A stretch of 64,000 nucleotides of DNA. It comes from Streptomyces sp. NBC_00178. GTDB taxonomy: Bacteria > Actinomycetota > Actinomycetes > Streptomycetales > Streptomycetaceae. The notes under the pieces are model-generated. The model worked only from the letters and a program-made list of their open reading frames with translations. It searched no databases and was not told where the DNA came from. Each line of letters starts with the position of its first letter. Positions within the stretch are counted from its first letter, which is position 1. The stretch spans positions 5,237,501 through 5,301,500 of the forward strand of contig NZ_CP108143.1 of assembly GCF_036206005.1 (NCBI RefSeq). Reading direction: 5' to 3'. A program made the position numbers and the translations under genes. Of this stretch, positions 44,447 to 52,585 are shown in pieces.

Positions 44447-44475
44447 TTGATTTGCGGTATATATCTGCCTAACGT
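44447..44475 (+). promoter_or_regulatory. hupS promoter
   Basis: TTGATT (44447-44452), a 17-bp spacer containing TATATAT, and TAACGT (44470-44475). This is a clear vegetative-type promoter, and the leader to the GTG at 44527 is about 45 nt. Confidence 0.75.
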
Positions 44476-44526
44476 GCGAAAAAGCCTGAACAGTTTCGTT
44501 CGGGCAATGTCTCCGAAGGGGAAGAC

Positions 44527-45189
44527 GTGAACAAGGCGCAGCTCGTAGAAGCGATTGCCGACAAGGTCGGCGGCCGTCAGCAGGCCGCTGACGCGGTCGA
44601 CGTGGTACTCGACGCGATCGTCCGCGCGGTCGTAGGCGGAGACCGTGTCTCGGTCACCGGTTTCGGTTCGTTCGAGAAGGTCGACCGCCCCGCCCGCTAC
44701 GCCCGTAACCCTCAGACGGGTGAGCGCGTCCGGGTCAAGAAGACCTCGGTTCCCCGCTTCCGTGCGGGACAGGGCTTCAAGGACCTGGTGAGCGGCTCCA
44801 AGAAGCTCCCCAAGGGCGGCGAGGTCTCCGTCAAGAAGGCCCCCAAGGGCAGCCTCTCGGGCGGTTCTTCCACCCGCACGACGGCGAAGGCCGCTGCGAA
44901 GAAGGCCACCGCGAAGAAGGCCACGGCCCGCAAGACCACGGCCGCGGCGAAGAAGACCACGGCGGCGGCGAAGAAGGCGACGCCGGCGAAGAAGACCACC
45001 ACGGCGGCCGCGAAGAAGACCACGGCGGCGGCGAAGAAGGCGACGCCGGCCAAGAAGGCCACCGCCACGAAGAAGGCCGTAGCGGCCAAGACCGCGCCCG
45101 CCAAGAAGACCACGGCGAAGAAGGCGCCCGCGAAGAAGACCACGGCACGCAAGACCACAGCCAAGAAGGTCACCGCACGCAAGAAGTGA
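44527..45189 (+). CDS. hupS: HU-family nucleoid protein with Lys/Ala-rich tail
   Basis: 220 residues. Residues 1-92 are a standard HU domain: NKAQLVEAIADKVGG at the start and RNPQTGERVRVKKTSVPRF in the DNA-binding arms. Residues 93-220 are a basic tail of KKATAKK/KKTTAAAKK repeats like a histone H1 tail. In Streptomyces this two-domain HU (HupS) compacts the chromosome in spores. The GTG at 44527 has AAGGGGAAGA upstream. A 38-bp direct repeat in the tail DNA shows it grew by duplication. Confidence 0.96.
   Translation: MNKAQLVEAIADKVGGRQQAADAVDVVLDAIVRAVVGGDRVSVTGFGSFEKVDRPARYARNPQTGERVRVKKTSVPRFRAGQGFKDLVSGSKKLPKGGEVSVKKAPKGSLSGGSSTRTTAKAAAKKATAKKATARKTTAAAKKTTAAAKKATPAKKTTTAAAKKTTAAAKKATPAKKATATKKAVAAKTAPAKKTTAKKAPAKKTTARKTTAKKVTARKK
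44950..45050 (+). repeat. Direct repeat within the hupS tail
   Basis: A 38-bp sequence beginning AAGAAGACCACGGCGGCG occurs at 44950-44987 and again at 45013-45050, period 63 bp (21 codons), keeping frame. Confidence 0.85.
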
Positions 45190-45220
45190 GACCGGGCTCC
45201 GCTCGTACCTCACACGCGCC

Positions 45221-45250
45221 GGGCCGGGCTCCCCTCGGGGAGCCCGGCCC
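45221..45250. terminator. hupS terminator
   Basis: GGGCCGGGCTCCC pairs with GGGAGCCCGGCCC around a CTCG loop, 31 bp after the stop. Also usable by the convergent small gene. Confidence 0.8.
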
Positions 45251-45270
45251 GCGGGCTGTCCGAGGGCGGC

Positions 45271-45474
45271 TCAGAGCGTCTGCAGCGTCACCAGGGTGAT
45301 GCGCAGCGAAGCGCCCTCGCCCTCTGTCTCGATCCGCACCCGCTGCCCCGGACGGAGCAGCCGCAGCCCGCCCGCGTCGAACGCCGGAGCGTCGAAGTCC
45401 ACCGGAGTGCCGTCGTCGAGGAGCACGCTGCCGCTGCGGGTCCCGGGGTCGTACGTGAACGAAGTCGCCTGCAT
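45271..45474 (-). CDS. Small beta-strand protein, cold-shock-like fold possible
   Basis: 67 residues from the ATG at 45474. SGSVLLDDGTPVDFDAPAF then GLRLLRPGQRVRIE resembles the strand pattern of a cold-shock (OB) domain, although the aromatic RNP motifs are missing. It begins 10 bp after the cofC stop on the same strand, so it is cotranscribed with cofC. Function unknown. Confidence 0.8.
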   Translation of the reverse strand: MQATSFTYDPGTRSGSVLLDDGTPVDFDAPAFDAGGLRLLRPGQRVRIETEGEGASLRITLVTLQTL

Positions 45475-45484
45475 GAGCGGCAGC

Positions 45485-46174
45485 CTATCGGTCCGCCGCA
45501 GGCACCACCGGGGCCGCCAGAGGCGCGGTGAACCGCCCGACGCCCAGGGCGAGCGCCGCCCGCAGATCTCCGCCCGTGTCCACGTCCCGGCGGACCGAAT
45601 CGAGGCCGGACGGCGTGATCTCCACGGCGCCGGAAGCGAGATGCCGCGCCCTCGACGCACCGCCGAAGGCAGGGCGCAATTCCACTCCCGGGGCCGCGGA
45701 AAGAAATGTGGTTCCGATTCCCTGGGCATCGGCGACAAATGCGCGGGGAAATGCGGTCGCGAAATCGAGCACGCGAGCCAATTCGTGCGGACGGAGTGCG
45801 GGGAGATCCGCGTTGAGTGCCGCCACCGCCGCACCGCGTTTACGGCCGCGCACCGACCGCGCACCGTGTTCCAGGGCCGCGTTGAGCCCCGCGCCAGGGG
45901 TGTCGGCCAGCGTGCGGGCGCCGAGGGCCGACAGGGCCGCACCGGCCACCGGATCGTCCGTGACGACCACCACATCACGCACCGCGGGGCAGGCCAGCGC
46001 CGCGGCGACGGTGTCCTGCGCGAACGCCAGGGCCAGGCGGGGACGAAGCTCCCCGCCCACCGCGCGGCCCAGCCTGCTCTTGGCCCTGGCCAGCGGCTTC
46101 AACGGGACGACCAGGGACCAGGGGCCGGTCGGGTCGGTGTTCGTGGCGATCTCCCCCTCGTGACGCGTCAGCAT
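45485..46174 (-). CDS. cofC: 2-phospho-L-lactate/phosphoenolpyruvate guanylyltransferase
   Basis: 229 residues; CofC/FbiD makes the activated lactyl- or enolpyruvyl-diphospho-GMP used to build coenzyme F420. The N-terminal VVPLKPLARAKSRLG signature (residues 22-36) binds the nucleotide; VVVVTDD and ALNADLPALRP carry the Asp residues for metal. The ATG at 46174 follows AGGTGAGAA. F420 supports many Streptomyces redox enzymes. It is divergent from the acyltransferase gene. Confidence 0.93.
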   Translation of the reverse strand: MLTRHEGEIATNTDPTGPWSLVVPLKPLARAKSRLGRAVGGELRPRLALAFAQDTVAAALACPAVRDVVVVTDDPVAGAALSALGARTLADTPGAGLNAALEHGARSVRGRKRGAAVAALNADLPALRPHELARVLDFATAFPRAFVADAQGIGTTFLSAAPGVELRPAFGGASRARHLASGAVEITPSGLDSVRRDVDTGGDLRAALALGVGRFTAPLAAPVVPAADR

Positions 46175-46315
46175 TTATTCTCACCTGCCGGTACGACAAC
46201 CCGGCGGTCCGCCCCCATACGTGAGGCGTACCGTGTTCCCCACACAGCAGGGGCCCGGGGCAGGGAGCATCGCCGCGAGCCGCGCAGCAGCTCAGTCCTG
46301 GAGGAAGGCATCCGA

Positions 46316-47068
46316 GTGTCCCGCCGCAGAATCGGCTTCTGGTACCGCCTGGCTGCGGTGATCGCGAAACCGCCCCTGGTGGTTCTGTTCAAGCGGGACT
46401 GGCGGGGGATGGAACACATTCCTGCCGAGGGCGGATTCCTCACCGCTGTCAATCACAACTCGTATCTGGACCCGCTGTCCTACGCGCACTACCAGTACAA
46501 CACCGGACGTGTGCCGCGGCTGCTCGCCAAGGCGGCGCTGTTCAGGGCCCCGTTCGTCGGCATGATGCTGCGCGGCACCGGGCAGATCCCCGTCTACCGC
46601 GAGACGACCAACGCGCTCGACGCCTTCCGGGCCGCCGTCGACGCCGTCGAGCGGGGTGAGTGCGTCGCCTTCTACCCGGAGGGCACGCTCACCCGCGACC
46701 CCGAGATGTGGCCGATGGCCGGCAAGACCGGTGCCGCCCGCGTCGCGCTGATGACCAAGGCCCCCGTCATCCCCGTCGCCCAGTGGGGCGCCAACCTCGC
46801 GATGCCGCCCTACGCGAAGGAGAACAAGCTCCGGCTGTTCCCCCGCAAGACCCTCCGGGTGCAGGCCGGACCGCCGGTCGACCTGACGGAGTACTACGGC
46901 CTCGAACCGACGCCCGAGGTGCTGCGCCGGGCGACCGAGACCATCATGGCCGCGATCACCGCCCAGCTCGAGGAAGTGCGCGGCGAGACGGCGCCCACCG
47001 AGCTCTACGATCACCGCAAGGCCCGTGCTGAACAGCGGCGCAAGGCAGAGGGAAAGGGAACGACGTGA
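46316..47068 (+). CDS. plsC: 1-acyl-sn-glycerol-3-phosphate acyltransferase (PlsC family)
   Basis: 250 residues from the GTG at 46316 with GGAGGAAGG upstream; the much longer frame to 45296 is antisense to cofC. The acyltransferase motif I appears as VNHNSYLDPL (an NHxxxxD form). YPEGTLTRD is motif III, and a Pro-rich VIPVAQWG is motif IV. It adds the second acyl chain to lysophosphatidate at the membrane. The N-terminus has a short hydrophobic anchor. The end overlaps gpsA (GTGA at 47065), linking two steps of phospholipid synthesis. Confidence 0.92.
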   Translation: MSRRRIGFWYRLAAVIAKPPLVVLFKRDWRGMEHIPAEGGFLTAVNHNSYLDPLSYAHYQYNTGRVPRLLAKAALFRAPFVGMMLRGTGQIPVYRETTNALDAFRAAVDAVERGECVAFYPEGTLTRDPEMWPMAGKTGAARVALMTKAPVIPVAQWGANLAMPPYAKENKLRLFPRKTLRVQAGPPVDLTEYYGLEPTPEVLRRATETIMAAITAQLEEVRGETAPTELYDHRKARAEQRRKAEGKGTT

Positions 47069-48075
47069 CGCACCCCGCCAAGGCGGCCGTCTTCGGAACC
47101 GGCTCATGGGGTACGGCCTTCGCCATGATCCTCGCCGACGCGGGCTGCGAGGTCACCCTCTGGGGGCGCCGGGCGGAGGTCGCCGAAGCGGTCAACACCA
47201 CCCGCACCAACCCCGGGTACCTGCCGGGGATCGAGCTCCCCGCCTCGATCCGGGCCACCACGGACGCCGCCGAGGCGCTGCGCGGCGCCGACTTCGCCGT
47301 CCTCGTGGTGCCCTCCCAGACGCTGCGCGCCAACCTCGCCGACTGGGCCCCCCACCTGGAGTCCGACACGGTCCTCGTCTCCCTCATGAAGGGCGTCGAA
47401 CTCGGCACCGCCAAGCGGATGAGCGAGGTCGTCGGGGACGTCACGAAGGTGACCGCCGACCGCATCGCCGTCGTCACCGGCCCCAACCTCGCCAAGGAGA
47501 TCGCCGAGCGCCGCCCCGCCGCCGCCGTCGTCGCCTGCGCCGACGAGAGCGTGGCCCAGCGCCTCCAGGCCGCCTGCCACACCCCGTACTTCCGGCCGTA
47601 CACCAACACCGACGTGGTGGGCTGCGAACTCGGCGGCGCCGTGAAGAACGTCATCGGTCTCGCCGTGGGCATCGCCGACGGCATGGGCCTCGGCGACAAC
47701 ACCAAGGGCTCGCTCATCACCCGGGGCCTCGCCGAGACCACCCGCCTGGGCATCGCCATGGGCGCCGACCCACTGACCTTCTCCGGTCTCGCCGGACTCG
47801 GCGACCTCGTGGCGACCTGCTCGTCCCCGCTCTCGCGCAACCACACCTTCGGGACCAACCTCGGCCGCGGGATGACGCTCCAGGAGACCGTCGCCGTCAC
47901 CAAGCAGACCGCCGAGGGCGTCAAGTCCTGCGAATCGGTGCTCGATCTGGCACGCAGGCACGGGGTCGACATGCCGATCACCGAGACGGTCGTCGGCATC
48001 GTCCACGAGGGCAAGCCGCCGGTGGTCGCTCTGAAGGAGCTGATGTCGCGCAGCGCCAAGCCCGAGCGGCGCTGA
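47065..48075 (+). CDS. gpsA: Glycerol-3-phosphate dehydrogenase [NAD(P)+]
   Basis: 336 residues. It makes sn-glycerol 3-phosphate from dihydroxyacetone phosphate for phospholipids. The Rossmann motif is VFGTGSWGTAFA (residues 9-20). The catalytic Lys lies in GAVKNVIGLAVGIADG, and the C-terminal domain starts with LAGLGDLVATCSSPLSRN. The start GTG overlaps the acyltransferase stop. ddlA follows after 34 bp. Confidence 0.97.
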   Translation: MTHPAKAAVFGTGSWGTAFAMILADAGCEVTLWGRRAEVAEAVNTTRTNPGYLPGIELPASIRATTDAAEALRGADFAVLVVPSQTLRANLADWAPHLESDTVLVSLMKGVELGTAKRMSEVVGDVTKVTADRIAVVTGPNLAKEIAERRPAAAVVACADESVAQRLQAACHTPYFRPYTNTDVVGCELGGAVKNVIGLAVGIADGMGLGDNTKGSLITRGLAETTRLGIAMGADPLTFSGLAGLGDLVATCSSPLSRNHTFGTNLGRGMTLQETVAVTKQTAEGVKSCESVLDLARRHGVDMPITETVVGIVHEGKPPVVALKELMSRSAKPERR

Positions 48076-48109
48076 CTCGGGCTCTACCAGCAGGTACGCT
48101 CATCGCGAT

Positions 48110-49294
48110 ATGAGCAGCCAGAACCTCCCCCAGAGCACCGAGAGCCCCCTCGGCTCCGAGCAGAGCTCCGAGCAGGGCCGCAAGCCGCGCGTGGCCGTCG
48201 TGTTCGGCGGCCGGAGCTCCGAACACGGCATCTCGGTCGTCACGGCGGGCGCCATCATGAGCGCCATCGACCGGACGAAGTACGACGTCCTGCCGATCGG
48301 TATCACCCGGGACGGACGTTGGGCCCTCACGTCCGACGACCCGGACCGGATGGCCATCACCGACCGGCAGGTCCCCGACGTGGACCAGCTGGCCGAGTCC
48401 GCCCGCGGAGTGGTGACGCTCTCCGTCGACCCCCGCAACCGCGACGTCGTCGTCGGTGAACCCGGCGCCGTCCCCACGGCGCTCGGCGAGGTCGACGTGG
48501 TCTTCCCCATGCTGCACGGCCCGTACGGCGAGGACGGCACCCTCCAGGGCCTTCTCGAGCTCTCCGGGGTGCCGTACGTCGGCGCCGGCGTCCTGGCCTC
48601 GGCCGTCGGCCAGGACAAGGAGTACATGAAGCGGGTGTTCACCTCCTTCGGGCTGCCGGTCGGCCCGTACGAGGTCGTCCGCCCCCGGGAGTGGGAGTCC
48701 GACCGCCCCGCCGCCCGCAAGCGCATCATGGAGTTCGCCGCCGAACACGGCTGGCCGCTCTTCGTGAAGCCCGCCCGCGGCGGCTCCTCCATGGGGATCA
48801 CCAAGGTCGACGACCCCTCCGGACTCGACGAGGCGATCGAGGAGGCCCGCCGGCACGACCCCAAGTTCCTGGTGGAGTCCCTGCTGCGCGGCCGCGAGAT
48901 CGAATGCGGTGTCCTGGAGTTCGAGGACGGACCGCGCGCGAGCGTGCCCGCCGAGATCCCGCCGGTCACCGCGCACGACTTCTACGACTTCGAGGCCAAG
49001 TACATCGACTCGGCGGCCGGGCTGGTGCCCGCGCCGCTCACCGACGAGCAGACCGCCGAGGTGCGGCGGCTCGCCGTCGACGCCTTCGAGGCCGCGTCCT
49101 GCGAGGGCCTGGTGCGCGCCGACTTCTTCCTCACGGAGGACGGCACGTTCGTCATCAACGAGATCAACACCATGCCGGGCTTCACCCCGATCTCCATGTA
49201 CCCGCGCATGTGGCAGGAGAGCGGTGTGACCTACGGGGAACTCGTCGACCGGCTGATCCAGGCCGCGCTGAACCGCCCCACCGGCCTGCGCTGA
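48110..49294 (+). CDS. ddlA: D-alanine--D-alanine ligase
   Basis: 394 residues, ATP-grasp fold, making the D-Ala-D-Ala end of the peptidoglycan peptide. VAVVFGGRSSEHGIS is the N-terminal signature. Later come KPARGGSSMGITKV (phosphate loop) and FVINEINTMPGFTPISMYP (metal ligands). The sequence between these fits a cell-wall enzyme; the Tyr of the omega loop that favours D-Ala over D-lactate appears in DFYDFEAKYID. The 30-residue N-terminal extension is Ser/Glu-rich. Confidence 0.97.
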   Translation: MSSQNLPQSTESPLGSEQSSEQGRKPRVAVVFGGRSSEHGISVVTAGAIMSAIDRTKYDVLPIGITRDGRWALTSDDPDRMAITDRQVPDVDQLAESARGVVTLSVDPRNRDVVVGEPGAVPTALGEVDVVFPMLHGPYGEDGTLQGLLELSGVPYVGAGVLASAVGQDKEYMKRVFTSFGLPVGPYEVVRPREWESDRPAARKRIMEFAAEHGWPLFVKPARGGSSMGITKVDDPSGLDEAIEEARRHDPKFLVESLLRGREIECGVLEFEDGPRASVPAEIPPVTAHDFYDFEAKYIDSAAGLVPAPLTDEQTAEVRRLAVDAFEAASCEGLVRADFFLTEDGTFVINEINTMPGFTPISMYPRMWQESGVTYGELVDRLIQAALNRPTGLR

Positions 49295-49298
49295 GCCC

Positions 49299-49336
49299 TC
49301 CGGGGCCGTCTCCCCGCAGCGGGACGGCCCCCGGAA
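49299..49336. terminator. Bidirectional terminator between ddlA and the DUF3515 gene
   Basis: TCCGGGGCCGTC pairs with GACGGCCCCCGGA (one bulge) across 49299-49336, between convergent genes. Confidence 0.75.
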
Positions 49337-49340
49337 GCCC

Positions 49341-49829
49341 TCAGAGGCTGTCGGGCACCGTCTTCGCGACCGGCGTGGCGAACGCCGACAGCGGGGTGAC
49401 GTCGTGCGTGTACTCCGGGCCGAGCGTCACCTCGACGTACGCCTTGCGATAGGTGGTCGTGAACCGCGGGCCGTCGCCGTCGCGCTGCTCCAGCAGCCAG
49501 TTGACGCCGTCCGCCTCCACCGCCTTGGACTGGGAATCGTCCATCCTCGCGGGCCGGGGGACACCGCAGCGCAGTACGATCGCCCCGTCCCCCCAGCCGG
49601 CGGTCAGATCCGACTCCGGTGAGGGGTCGCTCCGTTCCAGACCGGCGACCGTCTCCGGCAGTTCCCCGTGCAGTGCCTCGCAGTACCCGGCTGCCTCCGA
49701 CGACGGAGCGGGTACCGCCACGGACGGCTGGGAACCGCCGGCGGAACAGCCCGCCGCGGCCAGGACGAACAGGGCGGCGGACGCGGAGAGAACACGGGGT
49801 CCGGGAAGCGGGCGGCGGGTGCGGGTCAC
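49341..49829 (-). CDS. DUF3515-family lipoprotein
   Basis: 162 residues. The signal sequence ends in a lipobox (VLAAAGC, Cys at about 28), so the protein is anchored to the outer face of the membrane. The domain shows YCEALHGELPETVAGLERS and WGDGAIVLRCGVPRP, the DUF3515 pattern, with two more Cys likely in a disulfide. Function unknown. It is conserved next to ddlA and thiL in Streptomyces, as I recall. Confidence 0.88.
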   Translation of the reverse strand: MTRTRRPLPGPRVLSASAALFVLAAAGCSAGGSQPSVAVPAPSSEAAGYCEALHGELPETVAGLERSDPSPESDLTAGWGDGAIVLRCGVPRPARMDDSQSKAVEADGVNWLLEQRDGDGPRFTTTYRKAYVEVTLGPEYTHDVTPLSAFATPVAKTVPDSL

Positions 49830-49849
49830 CGGGCCAGCGTAGACAGGGG

Positions 49850-50083
49850 TCAGAGGTGGACGACCGGGCAGGTCAGGGTTCGCGTGATGCCGTCCACCTG
49901 CTGGACCTTGGCGACCACCATGCGGCCGAGCGCGTCGACCGTGTCGGCCTGCGCGCGCACGATCACGTCGTAGGGGCCTGTGACGTCCTCTGCCTGGATC
50001 ACTCCCGGGAGCTTTGCGATGGTCTCGGCGACGATCGACGCCTTGCCCACCTCGGTCTGGATGAGGATGTACGCCTGTACCAC
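49850..50083 (-). CDS. Lrp/AsnC-type ligand-binding (RAM) domain protein without DNA-binding domain
   Basis: 77 residues from the GTG at 50083, whose GGAGGTTCC site decides the start; the longer frame has no site. The whole protein is one RAM domain (VQAYILIQTEVGKASIVAETI; core YILIQTEVGKA), with GPYDVIVRAQADT and the end TRTLTCPVVHL. Stand-alone RAM proteins bind amino acids and form oligomers that may tune full-length Lrp regulators. Divergent from thiL. Confidence 0.92.
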   Translation of the reverse strand: MVQAYILIQTEVGKASIVAETIAKLPGVIQAEDVTGPYDVIVRAQADTVDALGRMVVAKVQQVDGITRTLTCPVVHL

Positions 50084-50403
50084 GGAACCTCCAGGGCGGC
50101 CACGAGGATCATGTGGGGGAAAGGGACGCCACGTTATCGCGTCGCCGCGGGCCGCGGGGAGACCTACGGGCCGGTTGACGCCCAGAGCGTGGCGTACGCA
50201 CCACAGAAGTTGACGTATCTCTTGACGGTACCGACAGCAGTTGGGGCTCGCGACCGCAAGCCCACCGGGGCGGAAGGGGGACGGTGATGCCCGCACGACC
50301 CGGGGCCTCCGGTATCGCCGGGCCGTTCGTCCACGGCCCGGACACCCGGCCGCTGAAGCAGCCCGGACAGGTGTCCGGTGCGATACATGAGAGGTGAGAC
50401 TCG
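50084..50403. other. 320-bp divergent gap before thiL
   Basis: TTGACG occurs twice on the plus strand (50211-50216 and 50223-50228), but no matching -10 is obvious. I looked for a TPP riboswitch before thiL and saw no CTGAGA plus ACCTGA pair. No gene is evident. Confidence 0.5.
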
Positions 50404-51372
50404 GTGAAGGGAACCGTGGGCGAGTTGGGGGAGTTCGGGCTCATCAGAGAGCTCACCTCCCGGCTCACCACCACTCCGGCGGTACGGCTGGGACCCGGCG
50501 ACGACGCCGCGGTCGTGGCCGCTCCCGACCGCAGGGTCGTGGCCAGTACGGACGTCCTCCTGGAAGGGCGGCACTTCCGCCGCGACTGGTCCACCGCGTA
50601 CGACGTCGGCCGCAAGGCGGCCGCCCAGAACCTCGCCGACATCGCGGCCATGGGAGCCGTGCCCACCGCGCTGCTCCTCGGCCTCGTCGTACCCGCCGAC
50701 CTCCCGGTCACCTGGGCCGCCGAGCTGATGGACGGGCTGCGGGACGAATGCCAGGTCGCCGGCGCGGCGGTGGTCGGCGGGGACGTCGTCGGCGGTGACA
50801 CCATCACCGTCGCGATCACCGCGCTCGGTGACCTGCGCAACCACGAACCCGTCACCCGCTCCGGGGCCCGGCCCGGCGACGTCGTCGCCGTCACCGGCTG
50901 GCTCGGCTGGTCCGCCGCTGGATTCGCCGTGCTCTCCCGCGGGTTCCGCTCGCCCCGCGCCTTCGTCGAGGCGCACCGGCGCCCCGAACCGCCGTACCAC
51001 GCGGGACCGGCGGCGGCCGGACTGGGCGCCACCGCCATGACGGACGTCAGCGACGGGCTCGTCGCGGACCTCGGGCACATCGCCGAGGCCAGCAAGGTCC
51101 GCATCGACCTGCGCTCCGGACTCATCGACATCCCCTCCCAGATGTCGGACATCGGGCAGGCCGTCGGGGTCGACCCCCTGCAGTGGGTGCTCACCGGGGG
51201 AGAGGACCACGCGATCGTGGCGACGTTCCCCGCCGACGTGAAGCTCCCCGCCCGCTGGAAGGTGATCGGCGAGGTCCTCAACCCGTCGGCGCTGCCCCAG
51301 GTCACGGTCGACGGAGCCCCCTGGACCAGCAAGGGCGGCTGGGACCATTTCGGGTCCATCGAGGACGCTTAG
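50404..51372 (+). CDS. thiL: Thiamine-monophosphate kinase
   Basis: 322 residues; phosphorylates thiamine monophosphate to the active diphosphate. GDDAAVVAAPDRRVVASTD near residue 32 holds the metal-binding Asp residues (core GPGDDAAVV). LADIAAMGAVPTALLLGL and VVGGDVVGGDTITVAI follow, and a C-terminal GGEDHAIVATF motif is near 262. The start is the GTG at 50404. The stop codon TAG at 51370-51372 is formed by the left arm of a long inverted repeat, so the last residues have been set by that element. Confidence 0.96.
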   Translation: MKGTVGELGEFGLIRELTSRLTTTPAVRLGPGDDAAVVAAPDRRVVASTDVLLEGRHFRRDWSTAYDVGRKAAAQNLADIAAMGAVPTALLLGLVVPADLPVTWAAELMDGLRDECQVAGAAVVGGDVVGGDTITVAITALGDLRNHEPVTRSGARPGDVVAVTGWLGWSAAGFAVLSRGFRSPRAFVEAHRRPEPPYHAGPAAAGLGATAMTDVSDGLVADLGHIAEASKVRIDLRSGLIDIPSQMSDIGQAVGVDPLQWVLTGGEDHAIVATFPADVKLPARWKVIGEVLNPSALPQVTVDGAPWTSKGGWDHFGSIEDA

Positions 51373-51435
51373 GGCGTGCTTGGGAAGTCCCGCCCACCCG
51401 GCGGCCGGACGGCGCTCCTTCCCAAGCACGCCCTA
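51370..51435. repeat. 66-bp inverted-repeat element at the thiL stop codon
   Basis: TAGGGCGTGCTTGGGAAG (51370-51387) and CTTCCCAAGCACGCCCTA (51418-51435) are perfect 18-bp inverted repeats around 30 bp. The arms begin and end in TA, as a TA target duplication would. It could be a miniature transposable element or the ends of a lost insertion sequence, and it may also act as the thiL terminator. Confidence 0.7.
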
Positions 51436-51449
51436 GTAGATTCCGGGGC

Positions 51450-52259
51450 ATGACCGCACCTGCCCCGATACCGCCCCGTGTCCTCACCGTCGCCGGATCC
51501 GACTCCGGCGGCGGTGCGGGCATCCAGGCCGACCTGAAGACGATGCTCGCCCTCGGCACCCACGGGATGAGCGTGCTCACCGCCGTGACCGCCCAGAACT
51601 CGCTGGGTGTGCAGGGCGCCTGGGAACTCCCGGTGGACGCCGTGCGCGCCCAGTACCGGAGCGTCGTCGACGACATCGGCGTCCAGGCTGTGAAGACGGG
51701 CATGCTGGCGTCCGCCGCACTCGTCGAGACCGTCGCGGAACTCGTCGCCGGCACCCGGGCCCCGGTCGTCGTCGACCCCGTCGGGGTCTCCAAGCACGGC
51801 GACGCCCTGCTCGCCACCGAAGCGCTCGAATCCGTACGCACGAAACTGCTGCCCGTCGCCACGGTCGCCACCCCCAACCTCGACGAGGTGGCCCAGCTCA
51901 CCGGCCTCACCGTCACCGACGAGGCCTCGATGCGCAGAGCCGCCGCGGAAGTCCTCGCCTACGGACCCCGCTGGGTCGTGATCAAGGGCGGCCACCTGCC
52001 CGGCGACGCCGTCGACCTGCTGACCGACGGGACCGAGGAGCACTGGCTGCGCGCACCGCGGCACGACAACAGCCACACCCACGGCACGGGCTGCACCCTC
52101 GCCTCCGCCATCGCGTGCGGACTGGCCCGCGGGCAGGACGTGCCGACGGCCGTGAAGGGCGCGAAGGAGTACGTCACCGGCGCGATCCGGGCCGGCTTCG
52201 CGCTGGGCGGCGGCATAGGCCCCGTCGATCACGGCTGGGCGCTGCGCACCGCACGGTGA
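51450..52259 (+). CDS. thiD: Hydroxymethylpyrimidine/phosphomethylpyrimidine kinase
   Basis: 269 residues from the ATG at 51450; earlier codons in frame lie inside thiL. It phosphorylates HMP and HMP-P in thiamine synthesis. VAGSDSGGGAGIQADLKTM is the N-terminal substrate motif, and the ribokinase-type anion hole is HTHGTGCTLASAIACGL near residue 208-224. No strong ribosome site is seen before the ATG, which lies 14 bp after the inverted-repeat element, so that element may have replaced part of the leader. Confidence 0.96.
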   Translation: MTAPAPIPPRVLTVAGSDSGGGAGIQADLKTMLALGTHGMSVLTAVTAQNSLGVQGAWELPVDAVRAQYRSVVDDIGVQAVKTGMLASAALVETVAELVAGTRAPVVVDPVGVSKHGDALLATEALESVRTKLLPVATVATPNLDEVAQLTGLTVTDEASMRRAAAEVLAYGPRWVVIKGGHLPGDAVDLLTDGTEEHWLRAPRHDNSHTHGTGCTLASAIACGLARGQDVPTAVKGAKEYVTGAIRAGFALGGGIGPVDHGWALRTAR

Positions 52260-52296
52260 GGGGCGGGGCGCAGCGGCCCGCACGGTGAAGGACAGC

Positions 52297-52330
52297 AAAA
52301 AGCCGGTCCACCGAGGTGGACCGGCTTTTT
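52297..52330. terminator. Bidirectional terminator between thiD and rpmB
   Basis: AAAAAGCCGGTCCACC pairs perfectly with GGTGGACCGGCTTTTT. Five T on either strand make it efficient in both directions. Confidence 0.92.
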
Positions 52331-52363
52331 GGGCAACCGGAAGGCTGCGCTACGACGGGGACG

Positions 52364-52549
52364 TCAGCGCGCGACCTTGCCGGCCTTGATGCACGAGGTG
52401 CAGACGTTGAGCCGCTTCGGCGTCCGACCGACCACGGCACGCACGCGCTGGATGTTGGGATTCCAGCGACGGGACGTACGGCGGTGCGAGTGCGAAATGC
52501 TGTTGCCGAAGCTCGGCCCCTTGCCGCAAACGTCGCAGTTGGCAGCCAC
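52364..52549 (-). CDS. rpmB: 50S ribosomal protein L28
   Basis: 61 residues, the short bacterial form. It has both zinc-ribbon pairs (CDVC near residue 5 and CTSC near 51), so it is the zinc-binding C+ paralogue. The GTG at 52549 follows TGGAGTGACCC. Some Streptomyces carry a second, zinc-free L28 under Zur control elsewhere; this is the standard copy. Confidence 0.97.
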   Translation of the reverse strand: MAANCDVCGKGPSFGNSISHSHRRTSRRWNPNIQRVRAVVGRTPKRLNVCTSCIKAGKVAR

Positions 52550-52585
52550 GGGTCACTCCAAAGACTTCAGATGCACTTACAGTGA

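Noticed and set aside
45296..46315. Long N-terminal extension of the acyltransferase frame
   Set aside because: It is antisense to cofC and Arg/Pro-rich; the GTG at 46316 has GGAGGAAGG and gives the family length.
50284..50403. Possible TPP riboswitch before thiL
   Set aside because: The conserved CTGAGA and ACCTGA elements and the expected paired regions are not present.
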